The notes: generated from the letters alone by a model not told the origin. A stretch of DNA of 64,000 nt from Marasmius tenuissimus (GCA_029532415.1 JAQOTA010000053.1:992001-1056000); one strand, 5' to 3'; numbered from the stretch's first letter, positions 24,512 through 37,698 are shown. Made by a program: numbers and translations.

Positions 24512-27506
24512 TCATGCAGTGGAAGCTCCTGACACCGACTCCGATTCTGCTGTGGAGACTTGCGCCAGAGGAGACGAAGTCGGAAACAAAGTGGGAGTGA
24601 TCGGTGCTACCCTTCTTCGTCCGAATTCATCCCATATTTTCACTCTCCGGCGAGGTGTTGGAGGAGTAGGCGGAGGTGGAGTGTTGGGACTGGGAGGTAT
24701 GACAACGTTCCTCGTGGGTGTGTGAGGAGATGCGACAGGTAGCGGAGTAGCAGATTCTTCGTCCCCTACGTCGATGACAGCATCCAAAACTGGAGGAACC
24801 ACCTCGACAGGTGGGGGTTTCCGAGTAATCTTCTTGGGCTCCAGTTCGGACGACGTGGGCGGTGAAGGTAGTGGTCCCGATGGTGGCCGTCCGGGTCGAC
24901 TGCTCCGAGGCACCTGCAGTGTATTCCGCTTCAGATCCGTACCCTCCACACCTGTATCCTGTGATTCTTCTTGGATTGTATACTGATACGTCCCAGCGTC
25001 CGACCACGAGTTCAAATTGGGAGTGACGGGTAGGCTGGTGGGGGTTTGTCTATGAAGATGTTCGTGCCTCATTGGTAGCGTCGTGACTGTGTCTGACTTG
25101 GAGGAATGCAAAGGAGGTGGTCGTTGCTTGGAATGATCGAGGGATGATGATGAGATCGAGGAGTCCGCGGATTTTTTCTGTACCACGCGACGCAGAGGAC
25201 CTGATGGCTTTGGTTCAGAAGGAGGAGGTTGTCGAGATTGCTCAAGTTTAGGGGGGGGAGGTATATCCGCTGAGCGGTTTCTTATGTGAAGGGGAGCGGT
25301 TACTAGGGTGGGTTTCAAGGCAGCAGTGTCTGTCAAAGCTCTAGGTCGATTGGGTGCGGGGAGTTTGCGTGGTTCGGTGGAAGCAACCACCGTGGCTACG
25401 GTCGGGAGGGGTCTAGGGGAAGGCGTTTTTTCAGGAAGGGGTGTTTCGTGTCCTGTAGAGGAACCAGAAGCAGATGGAGGTGGAGAAGGAAGGAAATGGC
25501 GTGAAGAAGTCGCCGAAAGGAGTTCTGAACGAAGACTTTTACGAGTCGCTCGTTTAGCTTTCTCGAAGTACAGCGGGAGTATCTCATTACCGACAACGTA
25601 AGGGGGGAGTGGGGTCTCGGGCCGGCTGTCGGATGATGGTGGGCGGGCGACGCTAATAGGGCGCTGAGGTAAAGGTCGAGGAATGCGTCTCACAGTCGGT
25701 AATGGTGGCCTGGTTTCTGCGACCGGGGATCTTGGAATTTGGCTGTCTGGCCGAGAAATGCCGCTGAAACGATCTCGAGGGCCTCCGGGAGAAGGAAGCG
25801 CCTTGCGTTGCCTCCGCCTCTGCTTCTCCTTCTCTACACGTGCACGGCCCTCCGACCTACGCTTGCTCAAAGACTTCGTGCTCCGGGTACTCATAGGACT
25901 GTCGGGGCCACCAGGAGATCGACTTAAATTCTCCGCAATTGAAGCGAGTGGTATCCCGACTTTGATGCTTTTCGTGCTGTTCCTGGAGGAGTACGGATGC
26001 CTCCCAAGAATTTCCGGGGAAGAGGAGATGGGTGTCTCTGGAGATGTGCTAGCAGAGACAGAGGAAAAACTAGGCTCTCGAGCGTTGAGGCGGTACGACG
26101 TCCATGCTTCTTTCCGCTCCTCGGTCGAATCCTGTCTTTCGTGCGATCCACGTATGGCAGAGGTAGAGGGAGGGAAAGCGTGGACAATCGGAGCAAGCGG
26201 CTTCCTCGATGGTTGTTCACTGCCGCCATCAAGCTGGGAAATCACCGAAGACGTCCTAACTTTCTTAACGACGTTCTCCTTCGAAACATTCTCTTGAAAT
26301 GTTGTAAAGAAGGACGATGTAGCTGACCTGGCTGCAGGGATAGTTGATAACGGTCCATGTTTCGAAACCTGAAGGGTGAGCGCAGGCCGCCGTTTTGAGC
26401 TCAGACTCGCGATGGCCCGAGTTAATCTCTTCGTAGGGGACGACGGGTTGCTCTGGCCTGGCGGTGGTGGTGTGGGCAAACTCTTTTCTCTCTCGCGCAG
26501 TGCCACCGAACCCGACGGGCTGTTCTCTGGCCGAGGGTCCGACGTGAAGGCAGAAAACACAGGTGTGGGGAAAGTGGCCGGCTTGGGAGTCGTCTGCGGA
26601 GAATTGGTGATTGCGGTTGGCAGTGCTTCGTCTTCTGATGCAGGATGTATACCGACGAGATGGCCGTACTTCGCCAGAAGGGTTTTGCGATAGCAGACCA
26701 TCACGATACCTATACCAACGCCGAAGAGAGCTATGACAAGGCCAACGACAACACCAATAATGACAGGTTTGTTGGAATCTGAGTCGCGACGTCTGAGGGT
26801 GTGGGGGTTGGTGGGTGTAGTGTCATTAGATCTTGATGAATGATCACGACGTGACAGCGTGTGCTGGGGTGCGCCGGGGCTAGTTTCGATGGCTCGCGAG
26901 ATGAATGCTGTGTATCTGAGATATGTCAGCGACACCAGATGATAGAAGACGAGGATGAGGACGCACATCAATGCTTCCACTACCACATACTTGGCACCTC
27001 TGGGCAGTTCGATGCGCAGTGTGTGTGTTCCATTTCCCAAACCGTTGAACCCCCGCACCATCCCAGGCCCAACCGAGTCCGAAACGTTCCTTTGAGTACG
27101 AGAATAGAGATCGACGACGACGGGTTGACCTTCATCCAGCTGTAATTGAGCCTGAACAGGATGCGTCCAAGTCGACGATGCAAGATACACGGCAGAACCT
27201 ATAGAAGGTATAAGTCACTGGATAGATCCATTACGTGAACGAGCGAAACTTACCTGTAAATGTGAACTCCGCATAAGCTCCTTCCTCGTCACTCCAATGG
27301 CAGCCCTTGCCAAAATCCAAGCCCTGTGAAGCGGCAGCTGCAGCGTCTCTCCATCCATCTGAGAAGACTATACGCGAATCTTCGCCATCTACGGTGATGT
27401 TGTGTACTGCGATTGAATCCCTCTCGCGAGCGAAGACCGAACAAAAGAGGTGGAGAATCCCCACCAACCGGAGAATCCACAAATAGCTGAACCTGGGACC
27501 GGGCAT
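24512..27506 (-). CDS. Single-pass membrane protein with extracellular lectin-like N-terminus and long Pro/Ser-rich tail
   Basis: Three exons, complement(24512..26915, 26967..27198, 27254..27506), give 962 aa with closed phases. The start is the ATG at 27506. A signal peptide (YLWILRLVGILHLFCSVFA) is followed by an extracellular domain of about 130 residues with N-glycosylation sites (NIT, NVS, NGT) and a beta-rich pattern common in basidiomycete surface proteins. A single transmembrane helix follows (PVIIGVVVGLVIALFGVGIG), then a cytosolic tail of over 700 residues. The tail is rich in Pro, Ser, Arg and Thr and has many PxxP-like stretches, consistent with a disordered scaffold. No enzymatic domain is seen. 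This architecture is frequent in agaricomycetes; its role is unknown, and a sensor or cell-wall function is only a guess. It converges on the MFS gene with 279 bp between stops. Confidence 0.75.
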
Positions 27507-28686
27507 CCCTAAAGGGATATCAGCCGTCCACTCAAAGGGTCCACCTCAAGAGAAACGTCGATGTCTCAAACACCGATGGCCAGTAGAGTCAGGCAATGTT
27601 GCCCAAAGGCCCAGTGAAGATGGAAGTGCGAGAGAAAGAGAGGGTTCCCATCATCAACACAACTCGCAGGCTAAGGCTGTTTGGGTGTACGAAAGTGCGT
27701 CAAGCCCGCTGATCCTAAATGAATGAATTAGATACCAGTATTGGACCGTCCCATGCACACATGCAGTCCATCGGAATCCCATCATGAGAATACATCAAGA
27801 TATCACCACCGGCTTTCTACCCGCCCATCCAACGTTCTAGCTTTGAATTACGAGCTCCAACACGGGAGATTTCCTGGTGATTGGGACCTCTTTCCTCTTC
27901 CTTCTCCCAAGCCAGCTGATTGCGTTTAGCCGAAACGCCTCGTACCCCGAACGCCAGGTTGGACTGGATGCGAGTAAAAACGGCTCCCGGGAAAATGCGA
28001 TGTTGACCAGTTGGTTCTGAGCTTCGTGAATCAGATGTTCACTGCCATCAAGCTGATCCAAGATGCCTGTGCCGTGTTCTAAAGGCCTTCAATCTGAGAT
28101 GACAATTCACGAGGAAAGCTTGCACGAGATGCTGCGGGAAAAGCGACCATGTCCTGAGAACTGAGATACATGGTTAGCACGACCAGGGCTGGAAGGAATC
28201 GAGTTTTATTGACGTACCTGGGCCTTTACCACGTCCCTTCCCACTAGTAAGAGCCTAGTTGAACCCAGGTCATAACTGTCGGGCAAATCTGGCTAGTCCA
28301 TAATGATTCGAGAGGGAATCATTCATTCTTCCTACACCGAGCGGACCGACAGCTGCACGGACAAGTGCAAGACGTTCTCTGATCTGCTGCGACGTAACAA
28401 TTGCAAGACAGATAAATTTTCTCCATTATTGTTCCGCGCTAGGACTGGATAGTATCCACGATGGTAGACCGTAGTGTGGATCCCGTGGGAGTACAAGACG
28501 GATGCCTGGCAGATTTTGATGATGGTGGCAAGAGACAATGTGGATACGCAGTGATTGCGACCCTGGATATTGCTGATCCTCACGAGGCTACCGACTGTCC
28601 CAGCCGCCCGTAGGTCCAGTTTATCTCGACTCGTTTCTTTTCTTATCGTTCCCGACAGACTGATAGAAATGATATCGGGAACAAGA
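27507..28686. other. Intergenic between divergent membrane-protein and deacetylase genes
   Basis: No gene is recognised. A short hairpin (AATGATTC with its complement) lies at about 28302-28324. Short frames that overlap the deacetylase 5' region show no homology. Confidence 0.45.
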
Positions 28687-30214
28687 ATGTGCTCTACAAG
28701 TTCAACAGCGACAGACTCGCGTCCTCCAATCGCGTACATCGTTTCTTCTGACCTCGTCAAAGTACGAATCCATCTCGCAGATCGTGCACTCGAATTTACG
28801 ATCAATAGTACTCGTCACTACTCCCTTCAAATCCAAGGAGGTCGTATCTTGTTCATACCCTGGTCAAGGATCTCGGGTTGCTTTCCCCCACATACTCGGC
28901 AACGCGTCGGATACAGGTCTTGCGGCCACGAATAGCAACATACAAGGATCTTGAGGTCTACCATTCAAAGGCCTATCTGGATTTTCTGCTGGGAGAATCG
29001 GAAGACGATGAAGCGTCACCTGAAGACTTTGGTTTGGAAGATGATTGTCCTGTATTTCCCGGACTTGGGGAATACATCAAGGCCATCGCAGGAGCTACGT
29101 TAACTGCTTCGAGTGCGCTCAGAGTGGCCGACATTGCAATATGCTGGGATGGTGGAAGGTGAGTACCCAAACATAAATCAAATCTTTCAGCTTGATTGAA
29201 CCTGGCAGACATCACGCACAGAAAGGTCGAGCCTCTGGCTTTTGCTACGTCGCAGACTGTGTTATGGCTATTTTACTGCTCAAAAAGTTACCGGCAATAC
29301 CATTACCAAACGGTGAAGACGATCCCCCAACCAGAAAAGCTCGCATCATGTACCTGGATCTCGACGTTCATTTCTGCGATGGAGTCTCACAAGCCTTCTA
29401 TCAACCAACACCCATCAGCGCGACTGGATCAAACTCTAAGTCCGGTCGACAAGTCTTGGTGAGTTTGTGAACTCGAGATTAACTTGTTCTAAAGGAGCTT
29501 CTCACTTCCACAGACATTGAGTATTCATCATTCCGCACCAGGCTTCTTCCCAGCATCAAGTCTGTCAGGTCTTCCGCCTCCGTTAGAGGAAGTATTAGAC
29601 TCTGAGAATAGATTTTTCGACCCATATACCCTCTCCATACCCTTACAGCGCGGACTATCTTCTAAGGCGTATTACAGCATCTGGCCGAGCGTTGAACGCG
29701 TCAAGGACACATTCGACCCCGATTATATCGTCGTTCAGTGCGGCGTGGATGCTCTCGCTGGAGATCCCGGCTCCAACACGGCATCCGAACCAGCCGGGAT
29801 AGGGAATTGGTCTCTAGGTGGTAGGACGAGTCAAGAAGGCTCACTGGGCTGGTGTGTCAAAGAGATCATGAAGTGGCGAGGGAAGAAACTTCTTTTAGGA
29901 GGAGGCGGATACCACGCGCCGAACGCCGCGAGGGCATGGGCTTATATCACCTCGATTGCTGTAGGTCTTCTCTATGAGTGTCTATGCTATGTTTGGTGAC
30001 TGACAAGTATACTTTTAAGCTTGATTGCCCCCTCGATCTGGATACCGGCATTCCAGTATCCCACGACGGTTTCCCGCTGTACGCGCCATCGTTCACTTTG
30101 GATGTGCCGCCTGGCAACATGGAGGACCGGAACTCGACGTCGTCACTGAGCGAAGTGAAAGAGAGATTCGAATGGGTCTGTCGAGTACTGGAGATGGACC
30201 GCTTGCAGAAATGA
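28687..30214 (+). CDS. Class I (Rpd3/Hos1-like) histone deacetylase
   Basis: Five exons (28687..28761, 28809..29158, 29209..29458, 29514..29960, 30020..30214) give 438 aa, with phases closed. The start ATG at 28687 gives a short leader before [11 protein letters not shown]. The Zn-dependent arginase/deacetylase fold is clear: [17 protein letters not shown] (catalytic tandem His), YLDLDVHF (Asp and His zinc ligands), [28 protein letters not shown] and [17 protein letters not shown] with the catalytic Tyr. A C-terminal [17 protein letters not shown] segment resembles the Hos1/HDAC8 group, so histone or other acetyl-lysine removal is expected. One oddity: the usual HHGDG after the zinc ligand reads HFCDG. 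The ligands themselves are retained, so activity is likely but should be tested. Confidence 0.88.
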
Positions 30215-30449
30215 ACAACAGCAGACAAGCTTCTAGTGTCTTCACCAAGAGCTTTTGTGTCCTAATGCCTTTTATCCGTGCTGCCGACCTATCTATGGCT
30301 TTCAGGAACTCGTCGTCATGCAATCAATTTCATTTACAGCAATTATACAACTCGCAAGATATCAGAAAAGAGCCTTGACCGTAGCTCGTATAGCCACCCT
30401 AGGCCAAAATGTCTCGAGTCTCCGGATTGAACGTTAGCGCGTTAGACCC

Positions 30450-30894
30450 TTAAAGGCTGACAGGGATGCACCCGATGGAAATGAGACCACCTGGAAAGTA
30501 AGGCGTAAGTCACACCGTCGACAACAGCGAACGGGAAAAGAGTAATCGAGTTTACCATGGCTGTTATTCTCGCAGCAGACGGGGTTGGCATTGCTGATTG
30601 AGGGAGTCAGTACAAACTGCGTCAAAGGAACGCGTCGAAGAGAGCTTACCACCCGCCATTTCCACCACCGATGACCGTGATGGGGGAGCAGGTCAGGCCA
30701 ACCAGGACGTTGACGTCCTGCAAGACGATGCCCAACAGACCGAGGAGGAGGCTGGAAACGGGGTCACTGGCTTTGGTGACGGAGTTGCAGCACTGGATGG
30801 GTCCAGTGTTACAGTTGCCAGCGCGGGACTGCAACGGTGTGGCGACCGCAAGAGTAGCGAGAGAAGAGACGGCAAAGAGCTTGTTGAACTTCAT
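30450..30894 (-). CDS. Class I hydrophobin (copy 1)
   Basis: Three exons, complement(30450..30490, 30556..30593, 30650..30894), give 107 aa. A signal peptide ([18 protein letters not shown]) leads to the eight-cysteine pattern: GNC, then QCCNS, then LTC, then C-N-A-N-P-VCC, and a last Cys in SIGC. The long spacing between Cys3 and Cys4 marks class I. Secreted hydrophobins self-assemble at air-water interfaces and coat hyphae, spores and fruit bodies. Exon sizes of the last two exons (38 and 41 nt) match the second hydrophobin gene at 58.6 kb exactly, so the two are paralogues. A TATA box lies 73 bp upstream. Confidence 0.95.
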
Positions 30895-30966
30895 GTCGAC
30901 TAGAGAGAGCTTGAACAGACGGTAAAGAGTGTTCGAGGTGAGGAATCTGTGGTCGAAACTGCCTGG

Positions 30967-30974
30967 CTTTTATA
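30967..30974 (-). promoter_or_regulatory. TATA box of hydrophobin copy 1
   Basis: TATAAAAG on the minus strand, 73 bp before the ATG, followed by CCAGGC. The second hydrophobin has the same TATAAAAG box 79-86 bp upstream. Confidence 0.7.
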
Positions 30975-32762
30975 CGTTTCCCGCTGCAAGGCACGAGCGA
31001 CCCGCAGTACCATGTTGTCGAACATAAGAATAAAATGTGGCTGGTGAGGTGTTGGAGTGGGGTTGCTGGGAAATACCAAGAGTTTTGCGTCGGGGCGAAG
31101 GCAGGCAAAGAACAGGTATAAAGAGTGCGAGAAAACGTTGGCACCTCAAATGAATGATTAATTAGCTCGGGACTGAATGAAAATACTCGTGATTCGCTCC
31201 GTCATTGACGCACTGGTGGGAGAACAGAGAACAATGAGGTGTTCTGTGATGATGAAGAAGCTGCGTTCAAAATTAAATCTAGTGCCTGGGGGTGTGCCAA
31301 TCGATGCTTTGTCCAGGTCCTTACTACGCTTCGGCAGGCAAGGCCTATTCTCTAATTTGTTGACGTTTCTCCGCGAAATGGGGTCAAATCGAGGTCAGAA
31401 ACATCATACGTGCATGTCAAAGGGGCGGTAACGGGCGCCGATAGTAATCGTATTACACAAACCGTCACAATTTTGGTGGTAGGCATCCATAGAGTGTGGA
31501 TGGATGGAACGGACTTAGCACTGAGCTAAAGCTTGTCAGGAACGGGGGCTTCAACGTTTCAACCCTTCTTGGCTGTGTCATCGTTGGACAGTCAGATTAC
31601 TGCCGAGAGAGCATGAACTTGATACACGAAGTAACGTGTAGCGTGCCAACATGCGATCCAGAGGGGGCCTCCACCTACCAGCGCTGACAGTGCTGAGACA
31701 ACCTTGAGAGGTAGGGAAGTCTAGACTGAAGACCTAACTCGAGGCCTGCCCGTTGTGCTATGAAGTGCCAGGAAGGAGAAACAGCAGCTCCGCGATCCAA
31801 GAACCAAGGTTAATTCAACCTAGAGTGAAGAAGGCTGTTGATGTGAGAAGCTGGTAGAAACACGGTGAGGACAGACAGGCTGAAGCCTTATTTGAGAGTT
31901 TCACTATCGCCCAAATTGAACCATTGCTTCCAGGCTCCCTTCACACCATTCATTCCGGTCGTCTCTAGTATCTACTGCGATGGCGGCACTGAGACTTGAA
32001 GACTCCCTAATACCAGAACCGAAGAGAAATAGAACGTGGCAGCGTGAGGTTTAAAACACGGGATGGGACTAGGTCAAGTATAAGTCTTCCGGTCCGTCTG
32101 AGAATCATATACTAGAGACCAGCGAGAAGTAACTCGTATGAGAGTTGTGGCCTGACGAGATGAGAGTTTTGACTAGCTTTGAAGTTCGGCGGCCGGGTAT
32201 TGCGATGCACCGATTCAGATTAGTTCCCACGCTTCTTCTCACTCTACCAATGCAGATCATTCTTGTTCTCTGATTTTCTTGCGTGCTGCCATGGTTGATG
32301 GCGTCAGTACAGCGCACAGGGATTCGATGCGAATGGTCTCATCAATATACCCGTGGACTTCTGGCGGTTAGACCTGGCTTAAGTGGTTAGACGATTGGAT
32401 AGTATGCATTGGCAGAAAATGACGGACGCTCCAACTCAACATGGTGTGTGACTCTCGGCAGATATAACTCGATCCATTCCATGAAGCTCCTTCCAGATAA
32501 TCATAAGGCGAGCCGCCCTGAGTCGCTCGTGCGTATGACGAAAAGCTCTCGAAGAAACCCGGCCAAGGTTGCCCGAGGCGAAGGCGAGCGTTCTCAGCAC
32601 GGGAGCTTGAACCGAATGTCCCACCTGCATCACTTTGGATTGCAGGATATTCAGTATTAGAATAGCTTCATCAAGTCCTGGTCATCCGACAGATTACTGC
32701 GCCCTTATACGCCACAACCGTCACGAGCTCATTATCCAACTTTCAAAGCAAATTCAACTCAG
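30975..32762. other. Intergenic, no gene recognised
   Basis: This lies between the divergent hydrophobin and P450 pseudogene. Only short frames are seen, with no family similarity, tRNA or clear repeat. Confidence 0.45.
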
Positions 32763-34901
32763 ATAGTGATTGGTCTCCTTCTCGCAACAGCATTCGTTCT
32801 TGGTGTTGCCGTTCTCTTCCGCCTGGGTCGCTTGCGGATCCTCTCATCGGTCACTTGCGTGCTATTCCCGTTCACAAGACACCTGATACGTTTCATGAGC
32901 GAAGGAAAACTTACGGTGCGGTTTCTTTTTTGTATGAGATTGGCCAAACGGACTGATGTGTACCTACAAGGCGATGTCATGTACCTGGAAGTTTTAGGGC
33001 GCAAAACGGTCATTCTCGGGAGTGCGGAGGCAGCTCAGTCGTTACTCGATAGCAGAAGTGCGAACTACAGTTGTCGCCCGAATCTACCTATCTTTGAAAT
33101 GCACGAGTGAGAGACCAAGCACTATTTTCGCAAAGCTTACTACTCTCCTTCTAGTATCGGTTTCACCGCCGATTTGGGTTCATGCAACACGGGAAACAGT
33201 TTTTGGAACATCGTAAAATGTTCCAGCCCGCCTTTGGTGCCCAAGAGAGCTTGACCTTCAATAATGCCATCACGGAAGAGGCGCAGCTTCTTGTGAGGAA
33301 CCTTTACTGACGCTGCCCCCGGAACCCATCCACATTTTGTTCATCGCTACCATCCGCTCTTTTTGCCATCTGCTCGCTGACCATTCTTGACTTTTGCCAG
33401 ATACGCCGTCTCCAACATAATGCGTACAGCGTTCGGGCACCAAGTCAGATCTGATGACGACGTCTTTTTGGAGATTGGCAATGGGGTGTCCAATGTGTTG
33501 CGGAAGTGTGGACCGACGGGGAATACACCGGTTGACTACTTTCCTTGGTGTCAGATTCAATCTCAAATGATTGTGACCTTCATCTCATTTCTTTTTTGTA
33601 GTGCGTTACCTACTGGCTTAGTTTCCTGGAACGCACTATGTGACGGTTGCTCGTTCGCGTTTTCAGATGGTACGACGATTGTACGACTATCCACTCGAGA
33701 TGGTTCAAGACAAAATGGAAAGCATTCGTCTTGTTAAAATTTATACTCATATAAAGCCGGACCGTTTAGGAAACACAAAACTACGAGAAGTGTTTTGCCT
33801 CGGAGAAGCTGCAAGAGTATGACGATAACCCTGATGTGGAGGATTTGGAAGACATCAAAGGAGCTGCCGCGACCATTTTTGGTGCTGGCGCGGATACGGT
33901 ATGCCTTCGTCATCGTTCGTTTATGTATCGCTCTGAGATGTTAATACTCAAATCTTTGCATGGTACACAGACCTACGCGACACTCATGGTCTTCTGCCTA
34001 GCAATGATTCTCCACCCCGAATGTCAGAAACGGGCTTACGAGGAGATCATCTCAGTCGTTGGGAAGAAAACTCTTCCCGACTTGAGCAACAGGGAGTCTC
34101 TTCCTTATGTTGAGTGCATCGTTCAGAAAGTACTCCGGTACGTTTTCCATAGGGATTCTGCACGTAGTGGAGTCTTGCTAACAGACTGACGATAGTTGGA
34201 ACGTGATTGCAACATTCGGTCGGTCTAATCAAGCTGAGGTTGGCACGGCTGAAACTTGTCGTTGATGTACATTCACAGGTGTCTCGCATCGAGCCATAAA
34301 CGAAGACGTTTACAATGGCATGCTTATCCCCAAAGGTGCTGTGGTTATTCCCCATGTTCGGTGCGTTGCTGTGGCATTTGCCAAGCGGTTCATATCGAAA
34401 CCGTTCACACCCTGCAGAGGAATGAGTATGAACGAGGACGTATATTCTAGTCCCAAGGTTTCGACTCCACTCGGTTCTTACCGAGACTTGATGGGAAAGG
34501 CGAACCCCATCTCAGAGTCGCTTGGGGATTCGGGCGAAGGTCAGTTTTATTCTGCCACGTCTCAGGTCTGTCCTACCGGCTTACGTGCAGGCTTTCTATT
34601 CCTCAGGATATGCCCTGGTCGTCATTTTGCCAGTTTGGCGCTTTGGCATGCTATTGCGTGCACGCTGGCGACTTTGGAGCTTGCCTCTAAGAAAGATGAG
34701 ATGGGCAATCCAAGGCTGCCAGAGGCTGAGCTTTCGGAAGGGCTGGTTTGGTATGTTCTCTGGCTATGGCCAACAAAAGGACACAAAGGCTGAGCTTTTC
34801 CTCAAAGTGAACCCTTACCTTTCGAGTTCAACGTTCATCCACGTTCGGAGGCTGCGAAGACCTTGATCGAGCAGATTGAGCCGTATAGGCCAGATTTGTA
34901 G
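32763..34901 (+). pseudogene. Cytochrome P450 pseudogene (copy A)
   Basis: Large parts align by eye with the intact paralogue at 35.5 kb: LPPGSLADPLIGHLRAIP, VMYLEVLGRKTVILG, RSANYSCRP, the I-helix region FGAGADT, HPECQKRAYEEIIS and the haem loop CPGRHFASLALWHA. The copy is broken in several places. There is no ATG before the membrane anchor. The anchor-to-LPPG linker is shortened and out of frame near 32820. A frameshift lies near 33175 (TTGGGTTCATG). The segment after LVRNL has a stop near 33308, and a base is missing before FDSTRFLP near 34460. The C-terminus ends EQIEPYRPDL. It reads in the same direction as copy B and is about 1.5-fold more diverged from B than D is from E, judged only by eye. 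Confidence 0.85.
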
Positions 34902-35466
34902 TCGTCACTGCTTATGTCGTGTATCTGGATGCTTTCCCTCACTGCGAGGCCTGGCTGTCTTCTAGCTACGCGCTATAATGCTTCGTAACGTCGATGCTCA
35001 GCTCCAGGTTCTCGAACTGGGACCAATCTGGAGTCGAATATGTCAATTTGAGGTTGGCTTTTGCGGCTTGCAATGAGTTGACGTTCCCACGCTTGTTTCT
35101 CCATTTTCTACTTAGTGTGCAGGGGATCGATCGGATGCTCGGTCCACACGAAAACCTTGTCCGCCCTTCTCCATCATGATTCTTCCGCTGGACAATCTTT
35201 TATGCTACGGACGCGGTGCACTATCCCATGGCGAGCGAGGAGGGTTTGGCTCGATCTCCTCTAACTCGAACAGTCCTCGACATCCCAGAGTCATCGTGCG
35301 GGTTGCAGACCTAAACGACGTATGATGAAGTCAACAACTTCCGGAAAGGATACATTGGAGTCCGGCATGGGAGAGGCTCTATATAAGGGAACGTTCGAGT
35401 GATCTGACGTCTGTGGGCCTGTGCCAACCCTTTTGTGGCAAAGGTAAGCTGCACAACTAGCCAGAT
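34902..35466 (+). other. Intergenic with the P450 B promoter
   Basis: The stretch is 565 bp without a gene. TATATAA at 35380..35386, 81 bp before the first in-frame ATG, is the likely TATA box of the next gene. Confidence 0.55.
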
Positions 35467-37698
35467 ATGTCGGAGCCATTGATTTTTAAAAGGTCAGCAG
35501 TTCGACCATGGGTAGCAATGATGGGTCCCGTTCTTGCATCAGCATGCCTTCTCGTTCTTGGAGTCCTATGGCTGGCAAGTCGTACGACTCGGAAGTCTCG
35601 CAGTCGTTCTCTTCCTCCTGGTCCTCCCGCAGACCCTATCATCGGACACCTGCGTACGATTCCCACTCAGAATGCACCTGATACGTTTCATGAGTGGAGG
35701 AAAACATATGGTGCGGTCTCTCTTACACTCTAGGCAAACGGACTGAAGGCCACCTTCAAGGAGATGTCATGTATCTGAACGTTTTAGGGCACGAAACGGT
35801 AGTGCTAGGTAGTGTAAAGGCAGCTCAAGCGTTATTGGACAACAGAAGCGCGAACTACAGTTGTCGGCCCAAGCTTCCCATCTTTGAACTGTACGGATAG
35901 GAGTGAGCTAACCATAGTTTTCGGGCGACTTACCTTGCTTTTCTGCTAGCATCGGTTTCGGCAACGTAGTTTTGGGGTTTATACGATACGGGAAACAATT
36001 TCTGAGGCATCGTAAAATGTTCCAGCAGTATCTTGGTGTAAAGGAAAGCCAAGCCTTTAGTCATACAATCGCAGAGGAAGCACGACATCTAGTGAAGAAC
36101 CTTAACAACGCCGCCCCCGGAACCCATCGACGTTTTATCAATCGGTGAAATTTTTTCGTCCCCTTCGTTATGTGCTTGCTGAAACTTCATTCCATGCCCC
36201 TAGATACGCCGTCTCGAATATCATGCGCGTAGCGTTTGGCCATCAAATCAAGTCTGACGACGACGTTTTTCTAGAGATTGGTAATGCTGTTTCGGATGTC
36301 TTCCAGAATCTGGGACCAACGGGCAGTACACCGGTCGATTTCTTCCCCTGGTGTTAGTTTGGGTGTTCCTTTGTAGCAACCACGGCCTTAACTTCATCCC
36401 TCTTGTGCAGTGCGCCACCTGCCTTCTTGGTTTCCTGGGACGCACTATGCGACGGTGGCTCGTTCGCTTTATCCAACGGTGCGACGACTATATGACGTTC
36501 CGCTCGAGATGGTTCGGGAAAAAATGGTAAGCAGGCCTCTCGCCGTCTGCAATGATGCACACTCAAAGCTGGGTCTTCAGAGAACTCAAAACTACGAGAA
36601 ATGTTTTGCGTCGGAAAAGCTACAAGAGCTTGATGACAACCAGAATGCGGACAAGTTAGAACTTGAAGACATCAAAGGCGCCGGAGTTACAATCTTTACT
36701 GCCGGAGCAGATACAGTATGCCTTTGTCGTTGCTGGCCCGAGTGTTTCTGACACGTCGACACTAAACTTGCTTTTCATTTGGGTATCGTAGACCTATGCG
36801 ACACTCCTATGCTTCTATCTAGCAATAGTTCTCCATCCTGAATGTCAGAAACGGGCATATGAAGAAATCATATCGGTCGTCGGCGACAGTGTTCTTCCTG
36901 GTTCAGATGACAGGGAGTCTCTTCCTTACGTCGAGTGCATCGTACAAGAAGTACTTCGGTGGGTGATATGACGGGGTCTCTTTCATTCGCCATATGCTTA
37001 AATTCAGTACAGATGGAATGTCATCGCACCGTTCGGTAGCTCATGCAACCTTTTGTGTTGCGACCGGTGGTTGACATATGTACAGGTATAGCTCACCGTG
37101 CCATTGATGACGACGTCTACAATGGCATGTTCATCCCGAAAGGCACTGTAGTGATTCCCAATCTCCGGTAGGTGATTTTCACAACTTATATAACGGCGAC
37201 TTCCGTGTGCTAATCGTGATCAATTCCAGAGGAATGAGCATCGATGAGGATGTGTATTCCGATCCCAAGAAGTTCGACCCCGCCCGATTCCTCCCGAAAC
37301 CCGAAGGAAAAGGCGAACCTCCCTTCACAGTTGGTTGGGGGTTCGGTAGACGGTAAGATTCCCCGGTTGTCACACACCCACATCTTCAATCTCATCCCAT
37401 GACTAATTTGAACCTCCAGGGTTTGCCCCGGCCGTCATCTTGCTAGCTTGGAGCTTTGGCATGCTATCGCGTGTACGCTCGCCACCTTAGAGATTGTTCC
37501 CATAAAGGATGAGGCGGGCAATCCAAAGTTACCAGAGATTGCGTTTTCGGAGGGGCTCGTTTGGTAGGCCTTTGTTTTTGAAGTTGCGATCAATGAAAAG
37601 GCTAATCGTCTTTGTAAAGCGAACCCTTGCCTTTTGAGTTCGAGGTTCATCCACGTTCTGATGCTGCGAAGAGGTTGATTGAGATTGAATATGTCTAG
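35467..37698 (+). CDS. Cytochrome P450 monooxygenase (copy B, intact)
   Basis: Twelve exons: 35467..35710, 35761..35890, 35950..36144, 36204..36352, 36411..36526, 36581..36715, 36792..36958, 37013..37035, 37086..37167, 37230..37352, 37420..37563, 37620..37698. They total 1,587 nt, 528 aa, with all phases closed. The ATG at 35518 (511 aa) fits the paralogues better, because the anchor then begins MMGPVLASACLLVLGVLWLA. It is followed by the proline hinge SLPPGPPADPIIGHL. Other P450 landmarks are the I-helix AGADTTYA, the K-helix ECIVQEVLR (ExxR), the meander segment FDPARFLPKP and the haem loop WGFGRRVCPGRHLA with the Cys ligand. It should be an ER-anchored haem monooxygenase needing P450 reductase; the substrate is unknown. 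It is the best-preserved plus-strand member. Confidence 0.92.
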
